Positions 22,697 to 33,442 of a stretch of DNA of 64,000 bases are shown piece after piece. The notes under the pieces are model-generated. The model saw nothing but the letters and a program-made list of their open reading frames with translations, was not told where the DNA came from and made no database searches. How positions within the stretch are numbered: position 1 is the first letter of the stretch; each line of letters starts with the position of its first letter. This stretch comes from Effrenium voratum (taxonomy: Eukaryota; Sar; Dinophyceae; Suessiales; Symbiodiniaceae), in NCBI GenBank assembly GCA_963377175.1, contig CAUJNA010001602.1:56001-120000 (forward strand), in the 5' to 3' direction. The position numbers and the translations under genes are program-made.

Positions 22697-23417
22697 GTCA
22701 ACTTACGTCTGGGACTCAGGGCCCAGAATCACGCAAAGACATTCTCGTGTTAACCCAAAGCAAGCAATGGGCGCACAAGGTCTTCCCTTCTCCGGTGCTT
22801 CAAGCGCAACAGATCAGGAGTTTTCACACGTGAAGATGCGCTTTGCAACATCGCAACAGTCAGATTATCGATCTTGAGGACATGTCTACACTTACCCAAA
22901 TGAGTGTTAAATCAATGCACATGTCTGCTTCAGCACACTCTCTAGTATGCATGCTTTTCGACCGGAAATTGGGCACATGTCTTCATGCCGCACTTATCAT
23001 CTTGTGGTTTGACTGCTCTGTCTGATTCTGCGTTCCCTCCATTTCAGCTTCAGCACCTCCCGGCACTTCGGCCTGTGTGCTACTTTGCCACCCACCGTTC
23101 TGCAGTGAAACCTCATGACATGATGCAAACGGAGCATGAATAATACTGTCCAAGGTCCTGCGTCTATCCCCAACAACTTCAGTCCGTTGACCCCTAGCCG
23201 GGCTGAGCCATCAGTTGTGGCCGTTACCTGGATGAGGAAATGGTTTTGGAGGGTCCCCTTTAGACCTAACGTAGATTCAACTGAAATCCTGTCCGCCATC
23301 CTCCAAAGCAAGAATGTGCTATTTGCTTGCGCGGGCCCATCAGGTGAGCGGGGACTTACTAGCCATCGGGCTGGAGGCTCAGTGCACGCCCATGGAGCGA
23401 ACTTTTATGACTTGCAG

Positions 23418-23470
23418 GACCGCGGCTTCCGCGAATCGGTTCTCCGATTTGACTTTCGTTGGGCGTGTCT
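23418..23470 (+). CDS. short exon candidate
   Basis: After TATGACTTGCAG the frame reads DRGFRESVLRFDFRWAC. Moderate third-position GC; the donor is not clear. Confidence 0.35.
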
Positions 23471-24176
23471 TTCTGTTTGTAGTTGGAACCCGTTTTGGTT
23501 TGTGTTTAGCTGGGAGGCAAAACCAAAACCACCATTTTTTCCTGATGTTGCAATCATTGTTTCCATTTTCAAGTTGAAGGTGATTTCATGGCATGTTTTT
23601 TGCCACTGCCCACAGGTCTGATTTTGTCTCCCGCCCACTAGAAGCTACGAAGCCCAAAATCTAGGTGGTGGCAAGCCAGGCAACTTTCTAGCCAAAATGG
23701 TCGATTCTCCTCGCAGCATCGGTATGCTTGGACTGTGTATAGAGAGATTGATACGCTTCTTTGCACTGGCATTACAGCTGTGCTGCGGCTTCAAGCATGT
23801 TCGTGACCATTGGTTGCTCTTTGGCTCTACCTTCAACCTTTTCAACTTATGGAAAATCATGTTCCTCCTCACGAACCAGAAAACATAGCATTTGAGCTTT
23901 GTCAACGCCCCACCCGATTTGCATGGATATCCCGACCACATGTGTTGGTGCAGCTTGCTGCCACTTGTCTTTGTGTTGGCCAGCAACAGATCCCTGCTGC
24001 GCCACTTGTCGATGGCTTCCTTAGGCTTTCCTAGCGATGACTATACTTAGTTCTGATCATCATCTTTATCATCTTTATCATCTTCATCGTCGTCGTGATC
24101 ATCATTATCGGAGCCTTCACCGTACGAGCATTTCCTCTAGTGCCGGAAGACTTCAGGAGATAAGTCCCTTGCCCAG

Positions 24177-26451
24177 GAAGCAGTCGGAGGTGCGCTTCTA
24201 CGACGTGAGCGATCCTTTGGATCCCAAGCGTTTGGGCAGCTTTATAGACCGCCCTGGGCAGTCTGCGGGCGCTGTGGGGATTGTGCAGCAGCAGAATGGC
24301 AAGTGGCTGGCGCTGGTGGGAGACGGCGATAACAACAACATCGACCCTTGGGAGTGAGGAGAGGGTAATGGGGTAATTATTTTTTTCTTCTTCTGGCAAC
24401 ATACTTCCTTGCCGCAGATCCAATACTAGTTTCTCCATCTCTTGAACGGGTGTCATTGCAGAGCAAGCCAGCATGTTGGGAGGTAGTATGTTCGGGGCTG
24501 GACACCTCAATCAGGACTGGTTTGAACATAGGATGTTGATTGTTCTCGCGGGCTGTATATGAGTAACTTCTCGTAGTTTTTGGGATGAAACATGGAAGGC
24601 GATAACGTGAAGCCAAAGGGTCCTTTTTGACACATTCTCATGCGAGGTTCAGTCAACATATCCGAAAAGAACATGGTGCCTAGTGTCTGAATAGATACGC
24701 ACCGTGGCCTGTCAAATCTGTGGTGGGAGAAGGACAGCTAGAGATCCATCCCGAAAGATGTTCTGCAAGACGAGGGGGCCTGTCGCGGCCTCCTCATATT
24801 GCAACTAAGCACCCTTTTTGACATGTGCTCCACGATACCAAGTTTGATTACCACCTGTTGGTTGGCTTTCTGGTTCTCTTCTGTCACTCCATTGGTCGAT
24901 CCACGGGGCCTTTGGCACGTAGAATTTCCTTTAGAGATGCCGTGCTACGTCTAAGGATATGTATGTGCAACAGGAGGATGGATCTTGGAAGCTTTCAGCG
25001 TCATGGAACAAGGGCGAGCTGTTGATCAATGCAGGCGTCAGCGGTGGCTACAAGTCCTACCAATCCATGAACCTCATACTTCAGCAAGATGGCAAGATAT
25101 TCATGGTCTGTGCGGCCCGATCCTCCATGGACGCTCGCCGGAATCTGTGCAGTAGCACAGTCTTGGATGATAGAGGTCATCAGGCATACTCATGACATTG
25201 CCATCTGAACAGGACAGACCCCAATTCTTTGCCTCCTGCCTTTTCGTCAACCGTCAACGGCTTGTTTGGTTGTTTGACCGTGAATGAATCTGGCTTCATA
25301 GGGCCCAAAAGAGATCGGCGTGTCTTTTACCGGGGAATCTGCTTGTGGTTGGCTTTAAGCGCACAAATCCAGACACTGCTCAGGTGGGAGGGGCAGACTA
25401 TTTTGACCTCTTCTCCGTTCAGCCTACTGGGTCTGGTCGCGCTACGGTGACGATGGTGGCCTCAAAGCACGTGACTTGCCACGGCTGCGCCCTAGCTTGA
25501 ATTTGAAACGGTCTCATACAAACAATGGCGATCCTGCCATTTGGCTTTGGATCTTCACCAAACGTCGTGCAATCAAGATAACACCTGGACAACCCCTGAA
25601 AGTGGACACCTTCAGTCAAAGATGGTCTTGCCAATTTTTGCCGCAGTTGCCAGGGTTTCTATGATGCATTCTGCATGTGAAAAGAATCATCACGCTTGCT
25701 ACATGGTTGAGTGGCGCCGGCACGGGCAAAGCAACCTGTGGCTGGCTGGGTGGGTGGGTGGCAGCGGTTGCTCGGGCTTCGGCTCCCGCGCATCGAACAG
25801 CTCGGCCGCGGGGTTGCTTCGAGGTGACTTCGGGGCCGCAGGGGCCGTGTACGTGGACTCCAGCCGCAGGCAGCTCCGGACACGGGGTGTTGAGGTCAAG
25901 GCTTGAGATGAGCTTCCCGCGATGTCTGATTCGGCAAGTGATGCTTGAGTGATCTTGGTTTGGATGAAGATTGGAAGACCCCGGGCGGAATGGGCCAATT
26001 TTACTTGGATTTCTGATTTCCAACCCTAGGTCCCTTTGACCCAAACCTTTGAGTGGTTTGGATTTGAAGGGTTTTCTGAGCAGAAAATTGTGACGATTGC
26101 AATGCTGCCGGTGAATTGGCTGGCCAGCATGGTTTCCCGCACATGAATTCCGATTTGTGTAGACTCTGAGCAAAGCTGAAAAGAAGTGCGCTCAACATGT
26201 CACAACATGGCTGACATTGTTGGACTTCAAGAATGGTGCCTTCTTTTCTCTCCAAATCTTTGCGGATTGGGATGTTTGCTGCTTGCGTGGCCGCAAACAG
26301 AACACTTCTGTGACTTACCAATGGAGTAGTGGTGCTGGTTAAGCACCGCCGGCTAGCAAGGCTCTTGGGCTACGGCTCCTCCTGGCTGCCCAGCGCCTCA
26401 GCCACCAGTTTGCCGACACCGGGCAGCACCATCTTCGTGAACGAGTTCTGA
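24177..26451 (+). CDS. 3' half of a bacterial-type, LVIVD/beta-propeller-like protein gene (at least 5 exons)
   Basis: Exons seen: 24177-24353 (EVRFYDVSDPLDPKRLGSFI, then DRPGQSAGAVGIVQQQNGKW); about 24956-25105 or later (EDGSWKLSASWNKGELL, YQSMNLILQQDGKIFM); about 25360-25470 (QVGGADYFDLFSVQPTGSGR, ATVTMVASKH); 25765 to about 25886 (GDFGAAGAVYVDSSRRQL); 26361-26451 (PTPGSTIFVNEF then TGA 26449-26451). VRFYDVSDP with a following Leu-Gly resembles the LVIVD/propeller-type repeat. From memory of bacterial uncharacterised proteins, the order of the conserved runs (YDVSDP, YQSMN..DGK..M, DYFDLF, AAG.YVD, terminal NEF) fits one family, which would make this a gene of bacterial origin now carrying spliceosomal introns. 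The 5' exons were not found, and small exons may be missing between exons 2 and 4 because the phases do not all close. Biochemical role unknown. Confidence 0.65.
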
Positions 26452-26992
26452 CCGACGTCCTTAGTGCTTCTGAAGGCACAGCCACGGGTCAGGACGTAGG
26501 ACCACCTGGTCACAAGTTGTGGGCTGCGGCTTCCCTCTGGCTCTGAAGTGACACAAGCGGCACGTGAGGATGGCGAGCTTACCAGAGCTTGCCGCGTTTT
26601 AATCAGACTTTTGGTGGGTCTTCCCTATTTTCCCACAGCTTTGAGATGAGTTTTTGGGGGTCTAAGCTTGGTCCACGTCTCAAGAAACTCCCGGGGTCGC
26701 CTTTGAAAGAAGTTGATCTCACGTCTCAAGGTTGCACCAGGCCTTCCCCTCTCATCTCATGGCTTCGTGCTTGGTTTGTCCCGGTGGCTGATAGCAGTGG
26801 GTCCAACATGCTGTTTCTTACGTAGCAAATGGGCTGGACATGCGCAGCAGGACCTCAGGCAAAAAAAACAGCGGCGTACGGCTGCTTGGTCTTGTACCGG
26901 GCGCAAACAAACGCAGTCGGCTCCGCTATCATCCACTTTAGAGATATTAGTAGGGATTGTCGCGGAATCGCGACGCGGACTTGGGCCAAAAG

Positions 26993-27050
26993 TGCTCGGA
27001 GAAAATGGCCGGCGAGCTTCTCGCGATGCGGTGGTTTTCCTGTGCATTGG
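26993..27050 (+). CDS. unnamed short exon
   Basis: Acceptor CCAAAAG and donor TTGG|GTGAGA bound 58 nt reading CSEKMAGELLAMRWFSCALG. High third-position GC. Lies 540 nt downstream of the stop of the previous gene, so it belongs to a different gene or to a downstream transcript. Confidence 0.5.
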
Positions 27051-27666
27051 GTGAGATGCATGTTGTACCTCCTTACCTCCCTGAGAAGCAAAGTGAGGCC
27101 TCGGCAAAAGCAAGCCACATGGGGAATATACTTGCGAGGTTGCTGGACGCCGCTTGTTTTCGGATATCGTGCAGGGGCTGTTTTGTTCCACCTTTACCCC
27201 TTTCCCCCTCTTTGGAACTGCCAACTTGCTGCAGGGCTCCAGTCGAAGGGCCTGTTGCTCGCTGTGGCAAGTACTCAGCTAGCAGTTGCGCCACTGGTTT
27301 GCGGAGAAATTCACTTAAAACCCTGAGCATTTGCCAGTGCGGAAGAATGGTGTCTGACTTTTTGCCACTTTGTGGAGCTGCAAACTTGCGTTGGGTGTGC
27401 CTCATCTAGAGAATCCCAGTCGAGTCAATTTGGCACCATGCCCGAAGAGACTGGTATACTATGGGATGCCGCAAAGGCTCTCATATACCAGAAAATGGAT
27501 GGACACCTGGTGTGAGAGCAGTGCGAACCGCGTGAGAGGGCGTTTTGGAGGCTAGGTTCCTAGGGCAATCACGGGTTCGCATGGAAGAGAGTGTACGAGT
27601 TTCGAGCGTGGGCTTTTGTTGATTGACACTCAACCTCAAACCAAAAGCAAAGAGGGGAGAAGAGAG

Positions 27667-27705
27667 GGGGGTTGAGATGCGTTGCAAACAACTGCAGCGC
27701 TCTTG
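27667..27705 (+). CDS. short exon candidate
   Basis: Perfect donor CTCTTG|GTAAGT after a frame reading VEMRCKQLQRS. The acceptor (GAGAG) is weak. Confidence 0.3.
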
Positions 27706-28266
27706 GTAAGTACTTGGCATCCGGCTCTCAAAGTCTTGGCGCCCGGTTGTGGCCCCTCTGGCAGCTGGGGCTTGGCAAGACCCATGACCCAGCCTATCAC
27801 TGCACATGGCTTTTAGTTTGGGTCCCTCTTTGTCGGATTGGATGCCCATTTCAGTTCATGCAAGACCCTGGCTCTTGACGTGAATTGGAGCTTGGACACA
27901 GGGAGAGCTGCCTGCTGTGTCTTGTGTCTAGACACCCTCGAAGCTCCTGCAAAGGAGTACCTCCATCACTCGAGCAGCGCAAAGGGCAGACTTGCATTAT
28001 TGGCTGCAAGTAAGCTATAGCCAACCCGGAACTTCCTCCACAATGTCTTGAGATGCATCTGGAATTGGTGAGAAACAACCAAAGGCGCGCGCGTGCAAAT
28101 CAGCACAGCGTGAATACCTAGGTTGACCAGTACCTTTCCAGGCGCCGTGACCCGCTGATGTGGATGTAGGTGACTTTGGGCTGAGCAGTCATTTTCCGGG
28201 TACACTGGGGCGTGCCTGAAAACTGACCAGCGTTTGAGCCAGACCCCGACGCCGAGTTCGCATTAG

Positions 28267-28339
28267 GTCCGGATCGCTCTGAGTGTGGCGCTGCAGTTGC
28301 TGCGGCAGGGCAAGGTCAAGGACTGGAGGAACTTGGCAG
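28267..28339 (+). CDS. unnamed helical exon
   Basis: Acceptor CGCATTAG immediately follows an in-frame stop and donor GCAG|GTTTGG closes 73 nt reading VRIALSVALQLLRQGKVKDW then RNLA. Nearly all third bases are G or C. Possibly an upstream exon of the FtsH-like gene on the same strand, but nothing proves this. Confidence 0.6.
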
Positions 28340-28899
28340 GTTTGGTCGCGGCTCGGTGTCTTGGTGCAGAACCGGTCTTCGAATCTTGGGGTAGCTATTC
28401 GGTCTTCTGACTGGGGCGCGGGGGTGGTCGAGATGTTTTCGCTGTGATTGGTTTTGTTCTAGAATGGGATTCACCTATACGTGCCGGTGTGAACCGAATG
28501 AATTTTGTGGACTCCTGAATAATGGCTTTGATGAGCACTCCTGTGCAGGGAAGCATCACGATCTCACAAGCCGGGGGGGGGGGGGGCTCCGGAGACTCAG
28601 TCGTCACAGGAGAGGCTGTGACGTTTGTAGTTCATGTCAGAGTTCAGTCGAGGTTTTGTCAATTGAGAGCCAATGCCAGACTGGTGAGACACAAGTGCAT
28701 GGTTTCCATTGAGGTAGACATTCACGCCATCACCACCTTGAAAACAGGTTCACACATGGCCTCAAACGGGCCTTGCTTTTCTTTGGGCTTCCGTGGCTCG
28801 AACCGCATCCAGCATTAGAATCAACCACGATCCAGGGCATTACACACCTCTTCTACCGACCTCAGCCTCATCAATGAAGGTTCCCTTTGGGCGGTTCAG

Positions 28900-28962
28900 A
28901 GCCCGTTGCAGGAGCTAATTTACAGCGAGGGCGGCTCGCTGATGCTGGCCGAGAAGGCCAGG
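28900..28962 (+). CDS. unnamed helical exon
   Basis: Acceptor GGTTCAG, then SPLQELIYSEGGSLMLAEKA and R, with high third-position GC. The donor is uncertain. Separated from the next exon by an intron that contains the (GTGC)n array. Confidence 0.55.
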
Positions 28963-29087
28963 GCTTCAGAACATCAGAAACACACTGTGCATGAAATCCA
29001 AGGCCGCAACAAAAAGCAACAAGCCAACAAGCGAACTGGACCCGAGCCAAGCCTCTCTCTGGCCTTTGGGTCCCTTTTTTTGTTTGG

Positions 29088-29091
29088 TGTG

Positions 29092-29126
<35 letters not shown>

Positions 29127-29151
29127 CTGCGTGCGTGCGTGCGTGCGTGCC

Positions 29152-29199
<48 letters not shown>

Positions 29200-29226
29200 T
29201 GGGTGTGTGTGTGTGTGTGGGTGTGT
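29088..29226. repeat. (GTGC)n array ending in (GT)n
   Basis: About 25 GTGC units with two GTGCCTGC variants, then GTGTGTGTGTGGGTGTGTCGTTTTTGAGGG, the tag that recurs in other inverted-repeat elements of the window. Opens Cys/Val/Arg-rich frames on + and Thr/His/Ala-rich frames on minus that are not genes. Confidence 0.9.
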
Positions 29227-29279
29227 CGTTTTTGAGGGCTGAGGGAACATGCACAGGGACACCCGCTCGTGGACCAAAG

Positions 29280-29373
29280 GCCGGGGGCCGCTTCATCTCG
29301 GAGCTGGTGCCTGGCAGCCAGGCGATGCGATGCCGACCTGGGGGAGGGGGTGCCCAAGGCAGCTTCGGCCCTG
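29280..29373 (+). CDS. unnamed exon, Gly-rich end
   Basis: Acceptor ACCAAAG and donor CCTG|GTGTTC bound 94 nt reading AGGRFISELVPGSQAMRCRP then GGGGAQGSFGP, with very high third-position GC. In FtsH proteins a Gly-rich linker precedes the AAA module; GGGGAQGSFGP could be that linker, consistent with the FtsH exons 4 kb downstream. This is inference. Confidence 0.55.
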
Positions 29374-29830
29374 GTGTTCCTTTAAAGGGCTGTCGAAAAT
29401 AGCTGCCCAAAATGGAACCTTGTCAAATGGAGCCAAAGACCTAAAACCTGCGTTTTTTTTCTTTTCTTTTTTTTTTCCTGGTGGCTTAATTTGACCCACA
29501 ATACACATCTGAAAAGATCTGAAAAGGGTTTGGTTGTTTTCTTCTAGCAGGGAGACTCAGAGGACATTGGCATTTGCGGGGAGGGTCTGGAGGGACATAC
29601 CGGCTCAGCGTTGAGGGAGTCCGGCGGTTGTTTTTGAGAATTCGACCTATCTGCAATCAGCCTCAATGAGTGGTTTCCCTTTGTCTTCCATTTGCAACCC
29701 AGCCAAATAGGGGCATGCTAAATCCAACCCTCAAACCTCTCCACAGGACCACCAGAAAAGAATTGTCAAGGACGGCTTTCGAGTTGTTCAGCGCCAGCAC
29801 CGGGTGCGAAATTCTGAGACGCCATAGCTC

Positions 29831-29955
29831 TAGGGGTAGCTTCCCCATTCTTTCCAGGGATCCTTCTTTCTAGAAAACCACCAAAAACCCAAAACCCTGG
29901 GGAAGCAGCTGGTTGTTGAAAAGAACGATGGTTGAAAAGAATGGGGAATCAACTA
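29831..29955. mobile_element. inverted-repeat element, copy 1 of 2
   Basis: Begins TAGGGGTAGCTTCCCC and ends GGGGAATCAACTA; the inner part pairs as well (CATTCTTTCCAGGGATCC against the GAACGATGGTTGAAAAGAATG side). It is closely similar along its length to 55790-55906. Non-autonomous, MITE-like. Lies about 40 nt upstream of the exon at 29999. Confidence 0.75.
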
Positions 29956-29998
29956 GAATAGCAGCAGATTCAGACGGGCGAAGCTCCGGCAGCTATAG

Positions 29999-30073
29999 GC
30001 CGCGGTCTTCGAGGTGGCGGACCGGGCGAAGGTGGCCATGCATCTGGCGAAGCCCAGCAAGCCCTTCTCCCAG
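29999..30073 (+). CDS. unnamed helical exon
   Basis: Acceptor AGCTATAG supplies a stop just before the frame AAVFEVADRAKVAMHLAKPS then KPFSQ, with nearly all third bases G or C; a GC donor (CAG|GCCGAAGG) is likely. Function unknown; same strand as the FtsH-like exons. Confidence 0.6.
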
Positions 30074-32875
30074 GCCGAAGGGGGGGGGGGTGGCGGGTGG
30101 CGGGTGGCGGGTGAGCAGAGCGCACCAAGGGTTGGAATGGGTTGGGGAATTTTCCTGTTTGGGGGGTTTGTAGAGTTTTGACCCCTGACTTGGGAGGTTT
30201 GCAAATCAATCCAACATTTCTCCCCCGAAAGCCAGGTTTCGAGTTCTGTCCAAATTGGTCGCAGCCCAAGGATTGACTTGTACCCACAGGGAGCCGTGGC
30301 AAGAACACCGTGTTCGCGGTTTCACCTAAGCACGGCAAAGCTTTGGTTTTGCTGGAGACATCGAGAGGCAGCTTTTACTACCCATCAACAGCAACCTTTT
30401 CTCCGAACCTTCCAGAAACACATCTAACACCAGTCTTCGGTACTGGAGAGGCATGACCATCAGGCCCATGCCTCCTGAAGCACAAGTAGCTGGCCCTTCT
30501 GCCGGCTCAACGCTGGAAGCAATTTTGGCAGTGTCGTTTTGAATGTCTGCCATTTTTCTGACTGCCCTGTCCATTTCTGCCGGCAGGCTGAAGATAGTCA
30601 AGTTTGGGGCTGTCAGAAGTAGTTGCGCACCAAACCGATATGGCCAGACCCTCCTTGCCAGGTCTTTGCCTTCGCCATGCCGCTGATCTTCCTTTTTGTG
30701 TGGTACCAGGTGGCTAAGCCGGGCACCTTGGTGGCTTTTCCCTCAGACATAGGGGTCATGTTGACCCCGGATTCCTAAACCTGTCCTATGAATAGGGAGG
30801 TGTTCCCCCAAAGTGATGAACCCGGGACAGCCCCATTTGATCAACCAGGGATGTATGAAAATGCGCCGTGGAAGATTCGCTTTATCTGAGACAATGGGCC
30901 TGTGCACATGTGCCGAAAAAGAGGGACGCCCATCAAACTACAGCCTTGTCAGGCCAATTTTGGGTACTTGAGCACCGAAAGAAACAAAGGGCGCTTGGGC
31001 CAGCGGTGCAAGTCCTCGAGCCAACTCATCCCTGTGCATATATAGACAGTGGTCCAGCGGGTCGGCCTCTTTCGAGGCACCGCTTGCACGGTCACATATT
31101 TCGATCTTGGCTAAGGCCGTACGGCCGGACATTCGCTTGCATCCGCCAGCTTTCACGGGCGAAGGCCGGTTTTGGTTGATCCTGGGCTTAGGCTCTGAAG
31201 ATCGGCCATGGCGAAAGCCCCGAGCAACTCTTGGCTGACCAGGAAACTATGCCCTCTGCTATCTGGCACAGGCCTACGACCACAAACAAACCATAAAACA
31301 TATGAACCACATATGACCACAGATTCAGCGGCGTTGCGGACGCACGGGTTTATGTTGCCTGCGGAGGCTGACCGGGTCTCGCATTTAGTCTGTGCTGAAC
31401 CTTGTATGCAGCACAGTCCTCTCAAGGGTCGAATGCTCAAAGATCAAGTTTCGTGTGCAGCATTTGCCCTCCATTGCTGATGGACTTTGCAGCACTATTA
31501 GATGACCTGGTTGCTGTAAACAATGCCGCTAACACAATGTGGCTGCTTTTGATTGTGTGCATACAAAGCGGTGGCCGTGTTTGCGATGGTCGGATGTCTA
31601 AGTTTTTGCTAGTGGGAGGGCGCTCTTAGTGCTCGAGCCCTTGTTCTTGTTGGCGTCGTTGGTCTAGGTCAGTCAGCAGCATCTATCCGCCAGCCACTGT
31701 TGTGGTGTATACATGTCGCCGTATGTCGTCTCACGCACAGATAGGCTAGATTTGCAAGTGCCTGGAAGAAACTTCGGTTCTAGGCAACTTGCAGTGACCG
31801 AGTGTTTTGCTTTGAAACGGATCTGGATGTGTGGAGACCCCAAATTAATGTTCAAATGACCCTGTTGCGAGGGAAGCCCAGCTTGGTCTTAAGTTTGCTC
31901 TTAAGTGTAGAAGACCGGCCACAACAAGAACATGGATGGGAACCAGGGATGTTGAGTTTTGATACTGACATGCTTCCCTGCAAACAACTCTTTGCACACT
32001 TCCACCATAGTGGAGGGGAGCATGGGTTCCTTCTAGATCGCTGCTCACATGTCTTGACCAACGCTGTGAGGTTGTCGAGGTTTCGCAGTCAGCGCTCAGG
32101 TCACTGATCACCCGGGACAACAAGTGGACTCCCACCAGAGGAAATCGAATGTGCTGCACGACATGTTTGATGTGTCTGGCAATCCATATAGGTCCTTAGG
32201 GGTACTCGTCTATTTGGGATGCATGCTTTCAGCAAATATGTTTTGTGCTTGTCTACATGCGATTTGCTTACCGCTTTGGACACATTGGAACGTTGCGTTG
32301 CAAGGTAGAGCTTGGCTTGCGCGCTCAATGTGCGTATTTCTGGCATGTTGTTGCGTGGGCAGTTTTTGCGTCATCACTTAACAAGATCAGAATCGATATT
32401 CAAAACACGGCAGCTGATCATTTCCTCGTAAGCATCAGGTGAGTCCTTTACAAACTGACCAAGGCGCTGATAGCTTGCCGCTCCATGCTTGCATCTCACA
32501 ACAGATAGCTTGTTTGTTGGATAACGAAAGCAGTGTCATGGGAACCCCGGATTTTTTTAAACCCTGGTTGATTAACATGGGGTGCTCCCTTTGTGGCGGG
32601 GTCAACATTGATTGTTTGGACAAGCTTAGCAAGCCGCCCTTCCACTTTCCCAGCTTGCTTGGATGCTAGTTTGGAGGCGTCCGAAAGGGAGAAGGGATTT
32701 TGCATCGCTTAAGATTCTTATTGTACTACCGCAAACCTTGGGAGAAGGGCGGGTCTGAATCAGATTTTCTTCTCCAATCAGACCTTAGCCCATGAAAGCC
32801 GGCAATGCAAATCGCATGTGACGAGGCTGGCTCCTAGGGACATCAATCAGGTAGAGTCCGCATTTTGGGGCCGAG
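30074..32875. other. 2.8-kb stretch without a firm exon
   Basis: Weak signals only. The minus strand at about 30450-30601 reads AEMDRAVRKMADIQNDTAKI but with low third-position GC. At 32225-32400 two overlapping + frames are hydrophobic. A short + frame MDFAALLDDLVAVNNAANTM starts near 31480. None has convincing splice sites. Confidence 0.4.
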
Positions 32876-32965
32876 ATTCCTTGTCAAGCCTCAGTACACC
32901 TTTGGGGCGCTGGACAACAGGACAGACCATGCGGCTGGACTTATCAACTACATTCGTCAGACAGG
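32876..32965 (+). CDS. unnamed exon
   Basis: Acceptor GCCGAG and donor CAGG|GTCCC bound 90 nt reading FLVKPQYTFGALDNRTDHAA then GLINYIRQTG. Third-position GC is moderate. Function unknown. Confidence 0.45.
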
Positions 32966-33066
32966 GTCCCAACAATTTGATTGTGCTTGTGTCAGTTGTC
33001 CCTTGCCGTGCCAGCAGCAACCATCAACACTGAATTTTTATGATCCAAAGTTGGCATGTGATTGTT

Positions 33067-33138
33067 GTGGTTGGTGTTGATGTGGTGGTGGTGGTGTTGA
33101 TGGTGGTGGTGTTGGTGGTGTTGGTGGTGGTGGTGGTG

Positions 33139-33174
<36 letters not shown>

Positions 33175-33184
33175 CTCGCGGCTG

Positions 33185-33236
<52 letters not shown>

Positions 33237-33240
33237 GCTA
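33067..33240. repeat. compound trinucleotide array (GTG)n(GTC)n(CTG)n
   Basis: A run of GGTGGTGGTGTT variants, then about 13 GTC units, then about 16 CTG units. Each block is pure, and the unit changes by a single base at each junction. Poly-Val/Ala/Thr frames here are artefacts. Confidence 0.9.
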
Positions 33241-33442
33241 ATCGACCTCGTTGCTTTATAGGACCAGATCGTGATGTGCAAGGTGAACTCCGATTGGCAG
33301 TAGCTGCAGGAGGTTTCTCTCATTGTACAACTGAACAGCGGAAAACAACACACCAATAAACACTCACCGGGTCCACCCGCCTGCTTTTGGCTGTTGGAGG
33401 AGGAAGGGGGGAGGCAGATACAGCCCTCATTTGATTTGCCAG

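Noticed and set aside
28966..29410. Thr-His-Ala-Arg frames of 100-180 codons on minus
   Set aside because: Translation of the GTGC array; only their unique flanks overlap real + exons.
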